Origin: a virus
Reading direction: 5' to 3' (one strand)
IMG/VR virus record: IMGVR_UViG_3300043543_000667
Location: 1 to 31,719 of that record
Length of the DNA stretch: 31,719 bases
Shown here: positions 1-9,155 of the stretch, piece by piece
Layout: each line of letters opens with the position of its first letter
Position numbering within the stretch: the stretch's first letter is position 1
Program-made: the position numbers and the translations under genes
Notes under the pieces: generated by a model
Databases searched by the model: none
What the model was told of the DNA's origin: nothing
Seen by the model: only the letters and a program-made list of their open reading frames with translations

Positions 1-127
1 TCGGGAGCGAGACATTCGCTGAGCTACTCGTCCAGCTCCCGGGTGTACCGACACGGAGCGTCAGTGTCGTACCGTTGTACGAGAGGAGCAACGTCCTGGG
101 TACCGTGCTCGGCCGTGTAACGCTCAC
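1..127. repeat. Terminal direct repeat, left copy (circular closure)
   Basis: These 127 bases are identical to the last 127 bases of the window. A repeat of exactly 127 bases lying inside a protein-coding gene is what a de Bruijn assembler leaves when a circular or circularly permuted genome closes at k=127. It is therefore more likely an assembly overlap than a biological terminal repeat. Removing one copy gives a 31,592 bp circle and restores an uninterrupted tail gene. Confidence 0.9.
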
Positions 128-3100
128 AAGCGTTGATCCTCCACGACGTACCTCGATTGTGCTCGAGCCGAACCAGAACTCTAGTGGGTTCCCGCTCACG
201 AGCGGTATCTCACCGAACTTCCCGTTCACGGTGTCATGCCGCCAGACCGCACGGAGGGCAACTGCCCACTGCGCAGAGGAGCGATGCCAGGCGATGCTGA
301 GTGATGACGCGCCAGTAGGTAGATTAGTTAGTGTCCGTAAAGTACCGACTGATGTCCCGAGCGAGAGGTCTCGGAAATATGCACAGACATTGATGCTGCT
401 TGTCGTCGTGTTCTTAACGATAGTGAGCTTGAGCTGGCACCAACCGTCACTGTTCGGCACGAATGTATACGTGCCGCTCGCTGTACCGGCGATGTCGACC
501 GTCCCTCCAGGATAGATCAGCTGGCGCGTGACCGTGTACCCAGACGGGATCACGCCATCGAGCGATGACGTGAATGCATATACTTGCCCAGCGACAACGA
601 AGTATGCAGGGTTCGTTGTCTGCGAATATGTGCCATTTGGCTCGCTCGCTGTAACTTGCAGAGCGATAGCAGGCGGAGGCGAGGCACAGGATCCTACCGA
701 TGAGGGAAAGACATATATCTGGTAGACGTTCCAGCCGAAGAGACGTGTCCCCGCTTGCGGGTACGCAGGCTGTACCCAGTACCACTGGTCACGATAGAAC
801 AACTGCCGTCCGAGGAGACTGGGAAAGCCCTGGCTCGTCCAGAGGACGTTCGTATAGACACGGGCGCCGGATGTCCCCGTGAGGGCGATGACCACATGGG
901 TCGTCGACGCTGATAGCGTGAGGCTGATTGTCCTCGTCGTATACTCACCGCCTGTGAGTGAGACGTTGAGTGAGGTCGAACCTCCACTTCCTGCACCCTC
1001 GAGGGAGATCGTGGCCGACACGCTCGATGTCTGGGGATTATGGAGGAACACGACCGCGGAGACTGTGCGACCACTCGCGAGCGGTGTGGTACTGTAGTCT
1101 CCCTCGTGATAATAGGCAATTGGCTGCTTTGTCGATGAGAGATTAACCGCGACGAGTGGGACGCCGATATCCGGGTACTGGATCCGGAGGGGAGATGCCG
1201 TCGTCGACCCACGGATGAACCCGCTCCCCTGCCAATCTGTCGCGAGCACTGCCTGTGGAGGGCTCGAGAACGACGCGAGGCGTAGCATGAGCCATGGTGT
1301 ACTATACGAGTGTGTTACAGTGATATTTGCCGCCGCCGCTGCTCCCTCAGTTACTTGGACGACCTGTCTCCCCTCATCTCGAATACTCTCCAGCAGCAAG
1401 CTCCGGAGTGTATATGCTCCTGCAACTGCGACACGTGGCCTCGGGAGTGCCCAGAGCCGCAGCAGGCTCGGCTCCTCTTTTTCGACAGTCACTGTGTACG
1501 AGCGACCCGGATGGAGCGAGAACCGCCCGACCGGGACGAGTCTCCTCCCACCACTAACGTAGGCAGCAGAGCGCACCTGGCGTGGGTACTGCACACCGGC
1601 CGGCGTCAGTGCCACGGAGACTGTCCGCCGTATCCCTGCACTCGTGACGTTTGGGAGGCTCTCGGCTGTCCCCTGGGCCATGAGCGTGACAGCGGGAGGA
1701 CTCGCGCTCGTCGAGTACCACTGTGAGGTTCCCACGCGCTGGAGGAATACCTTCTGTGTGACGCCGGGATCCCGTGAGTCGAACTCGACCCTCAGCGAGT
1801 ATCCTGAGGCGACCTGTGCAAACTGCTCGTAGTGCACAAGTGCAACCGGCGTCGTTCCTCGATACGAGGCGACAGTGATGCGGTACATGCCAGGAATAAG
1901 TGTGCTCATGGCAGACGAAGGGATTGCCATAACGATGAACTCATACTCTACCCAGGCGCTAGCCCACGCGAAGTTCTCTGGCATATTACCAAGCGACGCT
2001 AAATAGCTCACTGTGAGTGTCGATGATGTCCCGACCCACTCAGCGAGATACTCATTCTCATACCGAAGGACATAGCCAGTTGGTGTTGCCCCACTAACTG
2101 CCGCCTGCTCTTGATAGTCATAGGACACAATCTTGAGGGTATTATTGTTCGTGTCCTGTGCATACATAATGTACCCGGCTGTCGCCTTGCCAAGCAAGAG
2201 GTATGCCTGTCCGCTCGGTAGAACAGGAAGGTTCACTGTCAGTGAGACCGATATTGACCGCGAGTCTGGGAACGTCGTGACAGTCTGGCGGGCATAGTCA
2301 CGGATCACCCGGAGCAGCGTCGGCCCACGGAGTCCAACCACAAGCATGCTCGGTGGGAGGTTCACGGTCGTTGCCGAACTGGCTAACTGCCGTGCCTGGA
2401 GTATTCCTGAGATATGCTGCCAGCCAGCTTCGAGCTTGTTCGACCGGACGACGAAGATATCTCCTGTCTGCCAGGAGCCAGTTAGTGTCGCAGGAGGAGC
2501 AGTGAGCGCCACAAGCCTTGTGTATGGCGGGAGTGGTGTAACCCTCGTGATGGCTAGGGCCGGACCGGCCGGTTCATCGATGACCTCGGCATAGATATCG
2601 ACGTCAGAGGATATCGCTGTATACTGGCCAGTGAACGTATAGATCCCTCCATGGAGAGTCCCCCTATCAAGCTGGATAACGAGGTCACTTATGTTATACT
2701 CACCGTCCATTACATATGCCTCGATCGCAGGTGGAAGAGGCTCATCATGTGGTGCAACACGGAGACCGAGCACGGCCGGGCCTTCAGGATCCACGACGAC
2801 TGGCTGACCGGTCTCAGTGACAAACTGCTCGAGAAGCGTTCTTGCGGTAGATGAGACCGACTCGGCGTCGCACCGCAGCACAAGCGTCACTCGTGCGTAC
2901 CCGGATGGCCAGAGATCGAGTCGTTCGGGCAGCTCCTGCAGTTGTGCGTCACGGATCGAGTACGACACGACGTCGACACTGTCGTTAATAAGGAGTGACC
3001 CACCCCCGCGATCGATCGCGCGCACGAGCGATCGCAGACTACGCACGGCGGTCGCGAGCGCAGTCGGTGCACCTTTCGCTGCGAGCGTAACCACAAAACG

Positions 3101-3211
3101 TAGCTCCTCATCACCGTACTCGACTCGCAGCCCGCGCTCGGGCACAAACCATGGGTCACTCGCAAACCAGATCGTCTGTGTGCCGTGACTCAGGCCGAGG
3201 CGCACACTCAT
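1..3211 (-). CDS. Large distal tail protein, N-terminal 1070 codons (gene crosses the sequence ends)
   Basis: I translated this frame from ATG at 3211 down to base 1 and found no stop. It continues in phase at 31592..31237, giving one protein of 1188 residues. The start overlaps the tape-measure stop (ATGA at 3211-3208). The N-terminal part (about residues 1-230) looks like the N-terminal domain of siphovirus distal tail or tail-tip proteins. The rest is Ser/Thr/Val-rich and beta-sheet-like, with no transmembrane segment. Position after the tape measure and before another tail protein fits a tail tip or receptor-binding component outside the cell. Base composition is less G+C rich than the head genes (48-55% on some sampled lines), which often marks exchanged host-range genes. 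Role in adsorption is inferred from position and character, not from a diagnostic motif. Confidence 0.8.
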   Translation of the reverse strand, partial: MSVRLGLSHGTQTIWFASDPWFVPERGLRVEYGDEELRFVVTLAAKGAPTALATAVRSLRSLVRAIDRGGGSLLINDSVDVVSYSIRDAQLQELPERLDLWPSGYARVTLVLRCDAESVSSTARTLLEQFVTETGQPVVVDPEGPAVLGLRVAPHDEPLPPAIEAYVMDGEYNISDLVIQLDRGTLHGGIYTFTGQYTAISSDVDIYAEVIDEPAGPALAITRVTPLPPYTRLVALTAPPATLTGSWQTGDIFVVRSNKLEAGWQHISGILQARQLASSATTVNLPPSMLVVGLRGPTLLRVIRDYARQTVTTFPDSRSISVSLTVNLPVLPSGQAYLLLGKATAGYIMYAQDTNNNTLKIVSYDYQEQAAVSGATPTGYVLRYENEYLAEWVGTSSTLTVSYLASLGNMPENFAWASAWVEYEFIVMAIPSSAMSTLIPGMYRITVASYRGTTPVALVHYEQFAQVASGYSLRVEFDSRDPGVTQKVFLQRVGTSQWYSTSASPPAVTLMAQGTAESLPNVTSAGIRRTVSVALTPAGVQYPRQVRSAAYVSGGRRLVPVGRFSLHPGRSYTVTVEKEEPSLLRLWALPRPRVAVAGAYTLRSLLLESIRDEGRQVVQVTEGAAAAANITVTHSYSTPWLMLRLASFSSPPQAVLATDWQGSGFIRGSTTASPLRIQYPDIGVPLVAVNLSSTKQPIAYYHEGDYSTTPLASGRTVSAVVFLHNPQTSSVSATISLEGAGSGGSTSLNVSLTGGEYTTRTISLTLSASTTHVVIALTGTSGARVYTNVLWTSQGFPSLLGRQLFYRDQWYWVQPAYPQAGTRLFGWNVYQIYVFPSSVGSCASPPPAIALQVTASEPNGTYSQTTNPAYFVVAGQVYAFTSSLDGVIPSGYTVTRQLIYPGGTVDIAGTASGTYTFVPNSDGWCQLKLTIVKNTTTSSINVCAYFRDLSLGTSVGTLRTLTNLPTGASSLSIAWHRSSAQWAVALRAVWRHDTVNGKFGEIPLVSGNPLEFWFGSSTIEVRRGGSTLVSVTRPSTVPRTLLLSYNGTTLTLRVGTPGSWTSSSANVSLP

Positions 3212-6200
3212 TGTGTTAGCACCTCCATAATGACCTGCTTGATGAGCCCTTTGAGTTCACGCTCATCGAGATATACTCTGATGTCAATATTCACCGTCGG
3301 CGGCCGTGTTAGCGTTTCCGTCGTGGCTGCAGGTGCCTGTGCTGGTATGAGTACGGGGGTGACGATGCTCGAAGCCGCCTCGGCAACGGCTTTGCGCATA
3401 TCCTCGAGTATACGCACGATATCGCTCACTGTGCTTGCCGCGCGTCGTGCGTCGTCGAGCGCTACTTCAAGCTTAGTTGCCGCACTGGCCATAGCGCGGA
3501 CAACGCGGTCACTGAAAGCGACGAACCACTCGATGAGACCGTCTGCCGCCTGTATCTGCTCCGTCATGTTCGTGAACTGCGTGATCGTCTCAAGCGCATC
3601 ACTCATCGCCTTGATGACGCCGTGCACGACCTGGGCGACACGATTAACGCTCTCAAGTTTGTCCTGCCCGAACGATTGAGCGAGCGTAGAGAACATGTCC
3701 AGGGCGGTCTGCGCGATATCGTTAAACCATGACGCTGCTTCGTCCCATATGCGCCGTGCCTCAGCACCTGTCTCCGCCCAACGCAAGGCCATATCAAGCA
3801 CACTCGCAGCGAGCTCGATGACGTTCTTCGTCGTCTCTGTAACCGCACGTGCGCGCTCCAGCGCGTCTGTCCCGAGCACGCGCGCGACGGTATCGAGCGT
3901 CGTGACTACACTGCTCGCGAATGCCGAGAGCCAGTCGAACATAGGCTCGAACGTCACGCGTGGGAGGCCGCGGCGGAGTCGCTCGGAGAGATCGAGGAGT
4001 TCGTTCACGAGCTCGATGACCGAGCGCGCCACCTCGAGGGCAGATGATACCTGCTGGAGTGCTTCGGCACCTGCGTCACGTGCAACGCGCATCATCGTAC
4101 CGATCCCGCCACGCGCAAGCTGCTCGATAATGTCAAAGAGCATTCCCCAGTCGTGCCTGCCTGCGCGCTGAACTGCGCTCCAGCGCTCAGCGATCGCCAG
4201 ATACTGCTCGACTGCACTTGCCAAATCGCGCAGGAGATTTACCGCCGACCGCGCGCGCTCGAGCTCGCGTGTCACACCAGCGACCGTCGCCTCGCCGACA
4301 CTCGCTGCAGCCTCGCTCACAGCGTCACGGACATGCGCTAGCCCACGCACTAGCCCCTCACCGACATCGATACCGATGGAGAAGAATGCTTTAGAGGGCG
4401 ATTTGATGCCGAGTAACGTCTTCGCGCTATCGATCGCGCCCATCACGACGCCTGTGATTGCGTCAATCACGTGCTGCGCCTTGCTTTTAATTCCGTTGAT
4501 CAGCCCCTGAATAAGATCGCGCCCGGTCTCGACGAGCCAGTCTTTTGCTCCGCTGAGCGCACTCAGAATCTTATCTTTGATACTACTGACTGCACCCTTG
4601 ATATCCTCAATGGTGTTCACGATGATCTCTTTGAGCCCGTCCCAAGCACGTTGCGTTAACTCTTTGAGCTTGTCCCAGGCTGCGCTTGCGATATCGCGTA
4701 GCGCATCGAGGCCGATCGACAGACCGGCTTTGAGTCCATTCAGCACGTTCGTGACGATGGCTTTGATCCCGTCCCAGATCTCCGAGACGAGGCGCTTCAT
4801 GCCCTCCCAGGCCGCCCGCCAGTCACCGGCGATGATCGCGAGGACGATCGTGATGACGTTCTGGATCGTGTTAATGGCGAGCATGATGACCGATTTGATG
4901 ACGCCCCACACGCTCGAGATGATCGTGCGGATCTCGTCGCTGTGCTCGCGAACGAACGACGCGATCGCGTTGAGGGCTGGCCCGACTACCGACACGATCG
5001 TGGTCACGACGCTGATGACGGCATTTTTCACGTTATCCCACGCTTGAGCAGCGAGTGGGCCGACCTCTTCGGCCCAAGCGCGCCAGTCAGCGACGATCTC
5101 CTTACCGAACGAGATGACAGACTGGAGCGCCTCACCGGCCAGCGGGGCGACCGCATCCCAAATACGGGTGAATGCGTCTGCGACCGACTGGAGGATCGGC
5201 GTCGCCTCGTTCCACGCGTTGACCAGGCCACTCTTGATCCCGTCGATGACGGGCTGTGCTTGCGTCCAGAACTGGGTTAGGGTATCGCGCATCCCGAACC
5301 AGTTCTGGTTCCAGGCGAGATACCCGACTCCGAGCGCAGCGACGACGCCGAGGATCGCGGCGGTCACCGGCCCACCGAGGAGGCCGACGACCGTGCCGAT
5401 GATCGTCGTGACACTGGCGAATGCGCGGAGCGCGCCCACGATCCCGAGCAGCGGCCCGAGCGCAGCAGAGAGCCCTGCACCTGCGATCGAGAGACCAGCG
5501 AACGCAGCCGCGACACCGGCGATCACGGGCACGATCGTCGGCAGTCGCGTCGAGATCGCGTTCACGACCGGATCGATGCGCGTGCGCAACTCGTCCCATG
5601 CAGGAACGACGTCGTTTCTGATTGTGTTCGCAAGGGACGACAGTACTTCTTTCGCTTTCGGCAAGTTGGTCTCGATGACCGCGACCGTGTTGCGAACGCC
5701 TTCACCGAGCCGAGCGAGCAGGCTATCCCCGCCCGCGCCGCGAAAGCCAGAGAGAAACTCGTTCAGTGCGGCCCGTCCTGCCTGGAGGGCGGGGATGACG
5801 ATGGCACGGATCGTGAGCCCGAGCCAGCCGAGGACACGGTGAACCTCACGGATCTGGCCGGGCGCGTCCTGCCAGTTGCCAGCGAGTGCTTGAATGAGCG
5901 TGATCACCGCGTCACGCGCAGTCACGAACGCAGACGCGAGTCTCTCTCCCACGAAACCCGCGAACTGCTCGATCCGTGGCTGGTTTTGAGTCAGCCAGTC
6001 GGTCAGCCATGAGAGGGTGCCCGACAGTTGCTGGAAGAGAGCCTCCAGCGCAGTTGCTTTGACCTGCGAGAGGACGTCGACGAATGTCGACCAGCGCCCC
6101 TGGGCAGTCGAGGCCATGAGCCCCACAAGCTCAGTTGAGGCACCCATCTGCTCGAGTGTACGTCTCACGATCTCGAGCGCTGGGACGCCCTCTTCTTTCA

Positions 6201-6774
6201 GTTGGTTGATGTACTGGCGCGGAAGGTTGAACCGCTCGACGAGCGAGACGAAATCTCCTGACAGAGCCTCGCGTAGCGCGAACGCCGCGCCGACCAACCC
6301 TTGTTCGGGATTGAGCGCAGCCAGAACTTCAGCGGTCTTGATCAACTCGTCGAGTTGTTTGCCGGCAGCTTTCGCGCTGGGGACGAGCATCACTGCTGCG
6401 CGCGCCATGTCCTCGAACGCGAAGGGTGTTTTCGCAGCCTCCTCTCGAATAGCAGCGAAGATTTTTGCCGCCTCCTCGCCACTGCCCGTGAACGCCTGGA
6501 GCTGCGCCCGCACCATCTCGTACGAGGCGTTTGTCGCGAAGAGCGAGCGGGTCAGGCCCGACACGGCGTTCACGAGTGACTCGACGCCCATCGCGGCAAG
6601 GCCCAGCTGGCTGAACCCGCGCACCACGGCGCTGATTGCGCTCGAGATGCCGTCGAGAAGCCGGCCCATCCCGGAGACACGCTTGACGCCCTCTTCGACC
6701 GAACGGAGCCCCTTTTCGGCCCCCGCAACGTCAGCACTGACCAGAACCTGTAGCTCGGCAACGTTTACCGGCAT
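3208..6774 (-). CDS. Tape measure protein
   Basis: This 1188-residue protein is the length ruler and core of the tail tube, and is ejected at infection. The N-terminus (residues 1-200) has the usual tape-measure opening: a short strand segment, then amphipathic helices ending in a region with F-x-D-M-A-R-A-A and A-L-R-E-A-L-S-G-D. Hydrophobic stretches follow near residues 415-490. A long alternation of W-x-x-I-x-x-I/V helical repeats covers about 490-790, and helical coiled-coil-like segments run to the end. The gene follows the tail chaperone genes, the standard order. At about 0.15 nm per residue, a known relation for siphoviruses, the tail would be near 180 nm. I see no lysozyme or peptidase motif. 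The stop overlaps the next start (ATGA). Confidence 0.93.
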   Translation of the reverse strand: MPVNVAELQVLVSADVAGAEKGLRSVEEGVKRVSGMGRLLDGISSAISAVVRGFSQLGLAAMGVESLVNAVSGLTRSLFATNASYEMVRAQLQAFTGSGEEAAKIFAAIREEAAKTPFAFEDMARAAVMLVPSAKAAGKQLDELIKTAEVLAALNPEQGLVGAAFALREALSGDFVSLVERFNLPRQYINQLKEEGVPALEIVRRTLEQMGASTELVGLMASTAQGRWSTFVDVLSQVKATALEALFQQLSGTLSWLTDWLTQNQPRIEQFAGFVGERLASAFVTARDAVITLIQALAGNWQDAPGQIREVHRVLGWLGLTIRAIVIPALQAGRAALNEFLSGFRGAGGDSLLARLGEGVRNTVAVIETNLPKAKEVLSSLANTIRNDVVPAWDELRTRIDPVVNAISTRLPTIVPVIAGVAAAFAGLSIAGAGLSAALGPLLGIVGALRAFASVTTIIGTVVGLLGGPVTAAILGVVAALGVGYLAWNQNWFGMRDTLTQFWTQAQPVIDGIKSGLVNAWNEATPILQSVADAFTRIWDAVAPLAGEALQSVISFGKEIVADWRAWAEEVGPLAAQAWDNVKNAVISVVTTIVSVVGPALNAIASFVREHSDEIRTIISSVWGVIKSVIMLAINTIQNVITIVLAIIAGDWRAAWEGMKRLVSEIWDGIKAIVTNVLNGLKAGLSIGLDALRDIASAAWDKLKELTQRAWDGLKEIIVNTIEDIKGAVSSIKDKILSALSGAKDWLVETGRDLIQGLINGIKSKAQHVIDAITGVVMGAIDSAKTLLGIKSPSKAFFSIGIDVGEGLVRGLAHVRDAVSEAAASVGEATVAGVTRELERARSAVNLLRDLASAVEQYLAIAERWSAVQRAGRHDWGMLFDIIEQLARGGIGTMMRVARDAGAEALQQVSSALEVARSVIELVNELLDLSERLRRGLPRVTFEPMFDWLSAFASSVVTTLDTVARVLGTDALERARAVTETTKNVIELAASVLDMALRWAETGAEARRIWDEAASWFNDIAQTALDMFSTLAQSFGQDKLESVNRVAQVVHGVIKAMSDALETITQFTNMTEQIQAADGLIEWFVAFSDRVVRAMASAATKLEVALDDARRAASTVSDIVRILEDMRKAVAEAASSIVTPVLIPAQAPAATTETLTRPPTVNIDIRVYLDERELKGLIKQVIMEVLTQ

Positions 6775-6775
6775 C

Positions 6776-6991
6776 TCACTGAGCCCTCTTTCGCGCTTTC
6801 TTCACTGCTCGCTCCTCGAGCTCGCGGTCGAGTTGCTCGCAGAAAAGCGCCCACTCGACCCATTTCCCCTCTGCTTGCGCCAGTTCCCAGGGCGCGACAT
6901 TCAGATACCGTGCCGCGCGGATGAGGACGTACTCGGGGGCCAACCGCCCAGTCGCCCCCTTCGACAGCACCCACGCGCGGCACGCTCTCAT
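6776..6991 (-). CDS. Tail assembly chaperone, downstream (T-like) frame
   Basis: A 71-codon frame lying -1 relative to the preceding chaperone. Its ATG at 6991 overlaps the upstream stop (ATGA). It ends two bases before the tape-measure ATG. The protein is charged and helical with a very basic C-terminus (K-K-A-R-K-R-A-Q). In many siphoviruses this slot holds a second chaperone frame made as a fusion by a -1 ribosomal shift. Here the frame is open back past 7114, and the G-run codons GAG-GGG-GAA sit directly before the upstream stop. The only Shine-Dalgarno-like sequence ends one base before the ATG, too close for normal initiation, which favours frameshifting or reinitiation. Both readings are inference. 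Confidence 0.6.
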   Translation of the reverse strand: MRACRAWVLSKGATGRLAPEYVLIRAARYLNVAPWELAQAEGKWVEWALFCEQLDRELEERAVKKARKRAQ

Positions 6992-7311
6992 TCCCCCTCG
7001 CGCACGCCTCCCTGGATCGCGTTCGCGATGCGCGCGATCCAGTCGACCGGCAGAAGCAGGAGCGTCTCCCGTGAGACGGGCAGTACGTTCCCGTTGCCAT
7101 CGACGATGTCCCACTCTATGACGCGACTCGCGATCAGGTCGATAAGCGCGTCGAACGCTTGTGCGGGTTGCTCGTCCGACTGCTGGCCCAGGGCCAGCGC
7201 CCGGGCTACTTCTGCGCCGACCGGCGGGCGGTAGCGGAGCGTCAGCGTCCCCGCGGCACCGAAATCGAGCGTCGTTTCGTGAACCGGTAGTTCACCGAGA
7301 ACGATAGGCAT
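6988..7311 (-). CDS. Tail assembly chaperone (G-like)
   Basis: This 107-residue protein lies between the tail tube and the tape measure, the conserved position of the chaperone that coats the tape measure during tail assembly. It begins with a beta-rich part (residues 1-35, including L-R-Y-R-P-P-V-G) and continues with helices, typical of small tail chaperones. The start ATG at 7311 has AAGGGGGCCAC upstream. It lies 11 bases after the tail tube stop and overlaps the next frame by four bases. Function is assigned from position, size and fold character. Confidence 0.65.
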   Translation of the reverse strand: MPIVLGELPVHETTLDFGAAGTLTLRYRPPVGAEVARALALGQQSDEQPAQAFDALIDLIASRVIEWDIVDGNGNVLPVSRETLLLLPVDWIARIANAIQGGVREGE

Positions 7312-7322
7312 GTGGCCCCCTT

Positions 7323-8330
7323 TCAGAGCGTGGCGAGCGTCGTCACGAGTTCGATCTGTGCGAACCCGCCCAGCGCGCCGTCTTCGACGATCGCGCCGGA
7401 GAACTCGAATGTCCAGATGCCCTCATCGTCTCCAGCAAGCTCACTGACCTCCGACCACCGCACCGGGACGGTGATGGTCAGTGCATGCCGTACCGTCGTC
7501 GAGCCGGCCGAGTAGATGACCGGCCCTTGCGCGGTGACGCGCACGTACACGAGTTGCCCCGCGTCGTACTCCGAGAACCGAGCACGACCCTCCGCATCGG
7601 CGGCGAGGGTGAGCGAAAACTCGGTATCATCTGCAGTCGGCACAAGCGCGACCGAATCTGCACCGAGGAAGGGTACCGCCTGGACGAGCTCGCCGAACGA
7701 CAGCGACACTTCGCGGGCCCGGCCGAGCGGTGTCGCACTACCGAGCCCGGAAACCGTCGTTGCGGTACGGACATACACGAACCGCGGATCGATCGCGGCC
7801 CGGGCCAGGCGAGTCGGGTTGCTCGTCATCGACGTGTCAACCACTAGTGTGCGTCCAAGTACCGTGCCTGAGACGGTAGCCTCACTCGTCGAGATCGAGA
7901 TCTCCAGGCCAGTAACCTGACAGCCCGCTGCTCGCACGCTCGTGACGCCGCTCTGTCCGACCTCGAGCGTCAAGGTCTTTGGATTCGGCACGGCGTTTCC
8001 TGACACCGTCCACTGGTACCGGTACGCACCCGTCCCAGTCGAGCCGTCCATAATCTGCGTGCCGGTCACTTGGCCGAACGCGGCGCTCAGGACATACAGC
8101 AGGTCGGTGGTCGATATCGGCCCCTCCAGGTCGCCGCTGAACCACCGATACCCTCCTGTCACATCGACAGGTACGAGCGTGCCGAGTTGCCGCACTGTGT
8201 CGTAGCCCGTCCGTTCCTCACCGGGTGAGACCGAGAGGAGCGAGAACAGTTTATTGGCGGCAACCGGTGTGCCAGCCGTCGTCTCTACCCCGAACTGCGT
8301 GACCCTGAGGGCGCTTGCTGGAGTGCTCAT
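7323..8330 (-). CDS. Major tail tube protein
   Basis: This 335-residue protein is almost entirely beta-strand-like. It opens with S-A-L-R-V-T-Q-F-G-V-E-T-T-A-G-T-P-V-A-A-N-K, the characteristic N-terminal pattern of phage tail tube proteins. It would polymerise into the hollow tail tube around the tape measure. The repeated Thr/Val/Ser strands in the C-terminal half may form an additional Ig-like or outer domain, since siphovirus tube proteins are often shorter (about 150-250 residues). A GGAGGTGAACG ribosome site precedes the ATG. It lies between the tail terminator and the chaperones. No sheath gene accompanies it, which supports a non-contractile tail. Confidence 0.88.
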   Translation of the reverse strand: MSTPASALRVTQFGVETTAGTPVAANKLFSLLSVSPGEERTGYDTVRQLGTLVPVDVTGGYRWFSGDLEGPISTTDLLYVLSAAFGQVTGTQIMDGSTGTGAYRYQWTVSGNAVPNPKTLTLEVGQSGVTSVRAAGCQVTGLEISISTSEATVSGTVLGRTLVVDTSMTSNPTRLARAAIDPRFVYVRTATTVSGLGSATPLGRAREVSLSFGELVQAVPFLGADSVALVPTADDTEFSLTLAADAEGRARFSEYDAGQLVYVRVTAQGPVIYSAGSTTVRHALTITVPVRWSEVSELAGDDEGIWTFEFSGAIVEDGALGGFAQIELVTTLATL

Positions 8331-8346
8331 CGTTCACCTCCCATCG

Positions 8347-8748
8347 TTACGGTTTAACGAGCAAGAGCTCATGCTCTGCGGTATCGATTCGTTCGATCAG
8401 GCCATCGCCCAAGCGGGCATCTACTCGTTGTGCAGTCTTCCGGACGGCCACAAACTGCCCCGCCGCCCCCGACGCGAGTGACGAGAGGACGGCGTCGATG
8501 CGTTCCCGGATCTGGCTCATGCGTTCGAGATCGGCGTCAACGACACGCGTGACGACCACCGCTCTTTCGATGGGCTCGCCGTTCCCGAGGAACCGTACCG
8601 CGGATACTTGGGCTAACTCGACGACGACAAATGGGTACGCCGCCGACTCGGGTGCCGCGTCGGCATAGACACCGGTCACGAGCCCGGCCAGCCCAGGATC
8701 GTTGAGTAGCGCCTGCCGAACATCGGCGTACAACTCGAGCGTGGTCAT
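8347..8748 (-). CDS. Tail terminator / tail completion protein
   Basis: This 133-residue protein begins with M-T-T-L-E-L-Y-A-D-V-R-Q-A-L-L-N-D, then V-Y-A-D-A-A-P-E-S-A-A-Y-P-F-V-V. That is the helix followed by G-(V)-Y-x-x-x-A-P-x-x-x-x-Y-P-F pattern seen in tail-completion proteins of the DUF3168 / HK97 gp11 kind. Such proteins cap the finished tail tube and dock it to the head. The gene overlaps the upstream connector gene by ATGA and precedes the tail tube gene, the usual order. The assignment rests on motif and synteny. Confidence 0.7.
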   Translation of the reverse strand: MTTLELYADVRQALLNDPGLAGLVTGVYADAAPESAAYPFVVVELAQVSAVRFLGNGEPIERAVVVTRVVDADLERMSQIRERIDAVLSSLASGAAGQFVAVRKTAQRVDARLGDGLIERIDTAEHELLLVKP

Positions 8749-9155
8749 TGTGCCGCCCCCCGAATGGCCCTCATGACGTTCGTGCGTATCTGCTCGAAGA
8801 GTTCCTCAGCCTCTGGTTTGAGAAACGGTCGCGCCGCCATGCGACTCGTGCCCTTGAAAACCAGGTAGGCATAGATCGTTGCCGCCTGTACGGCGTATTT
8901 CAGATCGCTCAACCGCAATGTCCGGATCGAGTTCACCAACATACCGGTATCGATAGCCGGTGGCTCACCCGGTGCCGAGGCGACATGGACGACCGAACCC
9001 CGGCGGTACTGGCGCCCGTGTTTCGGTGCGGCCATATTCTCCTTCGTCCGGCGCTCGATATCGAGCGCGCCCCTTTGTAGCGCTTCGGACGCGGCCGGAG
9101 CGAACTCAGCCCTGATTTTCGGCAACCGGTTGAACTTGATCTCGATCCGGCTCAT
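8745..9155 (-). CDS. HK97 gp10-like head-tail connector / minor tail protein
   Basis: This 136-residue protein has the typical architecture of the gp10-like family: an N-terminal helix region (residues 1-45), a central G-x-L-x-x-S-I-like segment (D-T-G-M-L-V-N-S-I-R), and the late motif A-R-P-F-L-K-P-E-A-E, which matches the conserved R-P-F-x-x-P-A element. Members act at the neck between head completion and tail terminator. The start at 9155 has AGGAGAAAGACG before the ATG. The gene overlaps the holin gene by 50 bases. Confidence 0.78.
   Translation of the reverse strand: MSRIEIKFNRLPKIRAEFAPAASEALQRGALDIERRTKENMAAPKHGRQYRRGSVVHVASAPGEPPAIDTGMLVNSIRTLRLSDLKYAVQAATIYAYLVFKGTSRMAARPFLKPEAEELFEQIRTNVMRAIRGAAQ

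Noticed and set aside
75-2854. Several plus-strand frames of 60-146 codons and short minus frames across 1-3200
   Set aside because: They are shadows of the single long minus-strand tail frame, which I translated without a stop from 3211 to base 1.
3208-6774. Tape measure and the large tail protein both come to exactly 1188 residues
   Set aside because: The two sequences show no similarity to each other, so equal length is a coincidence.
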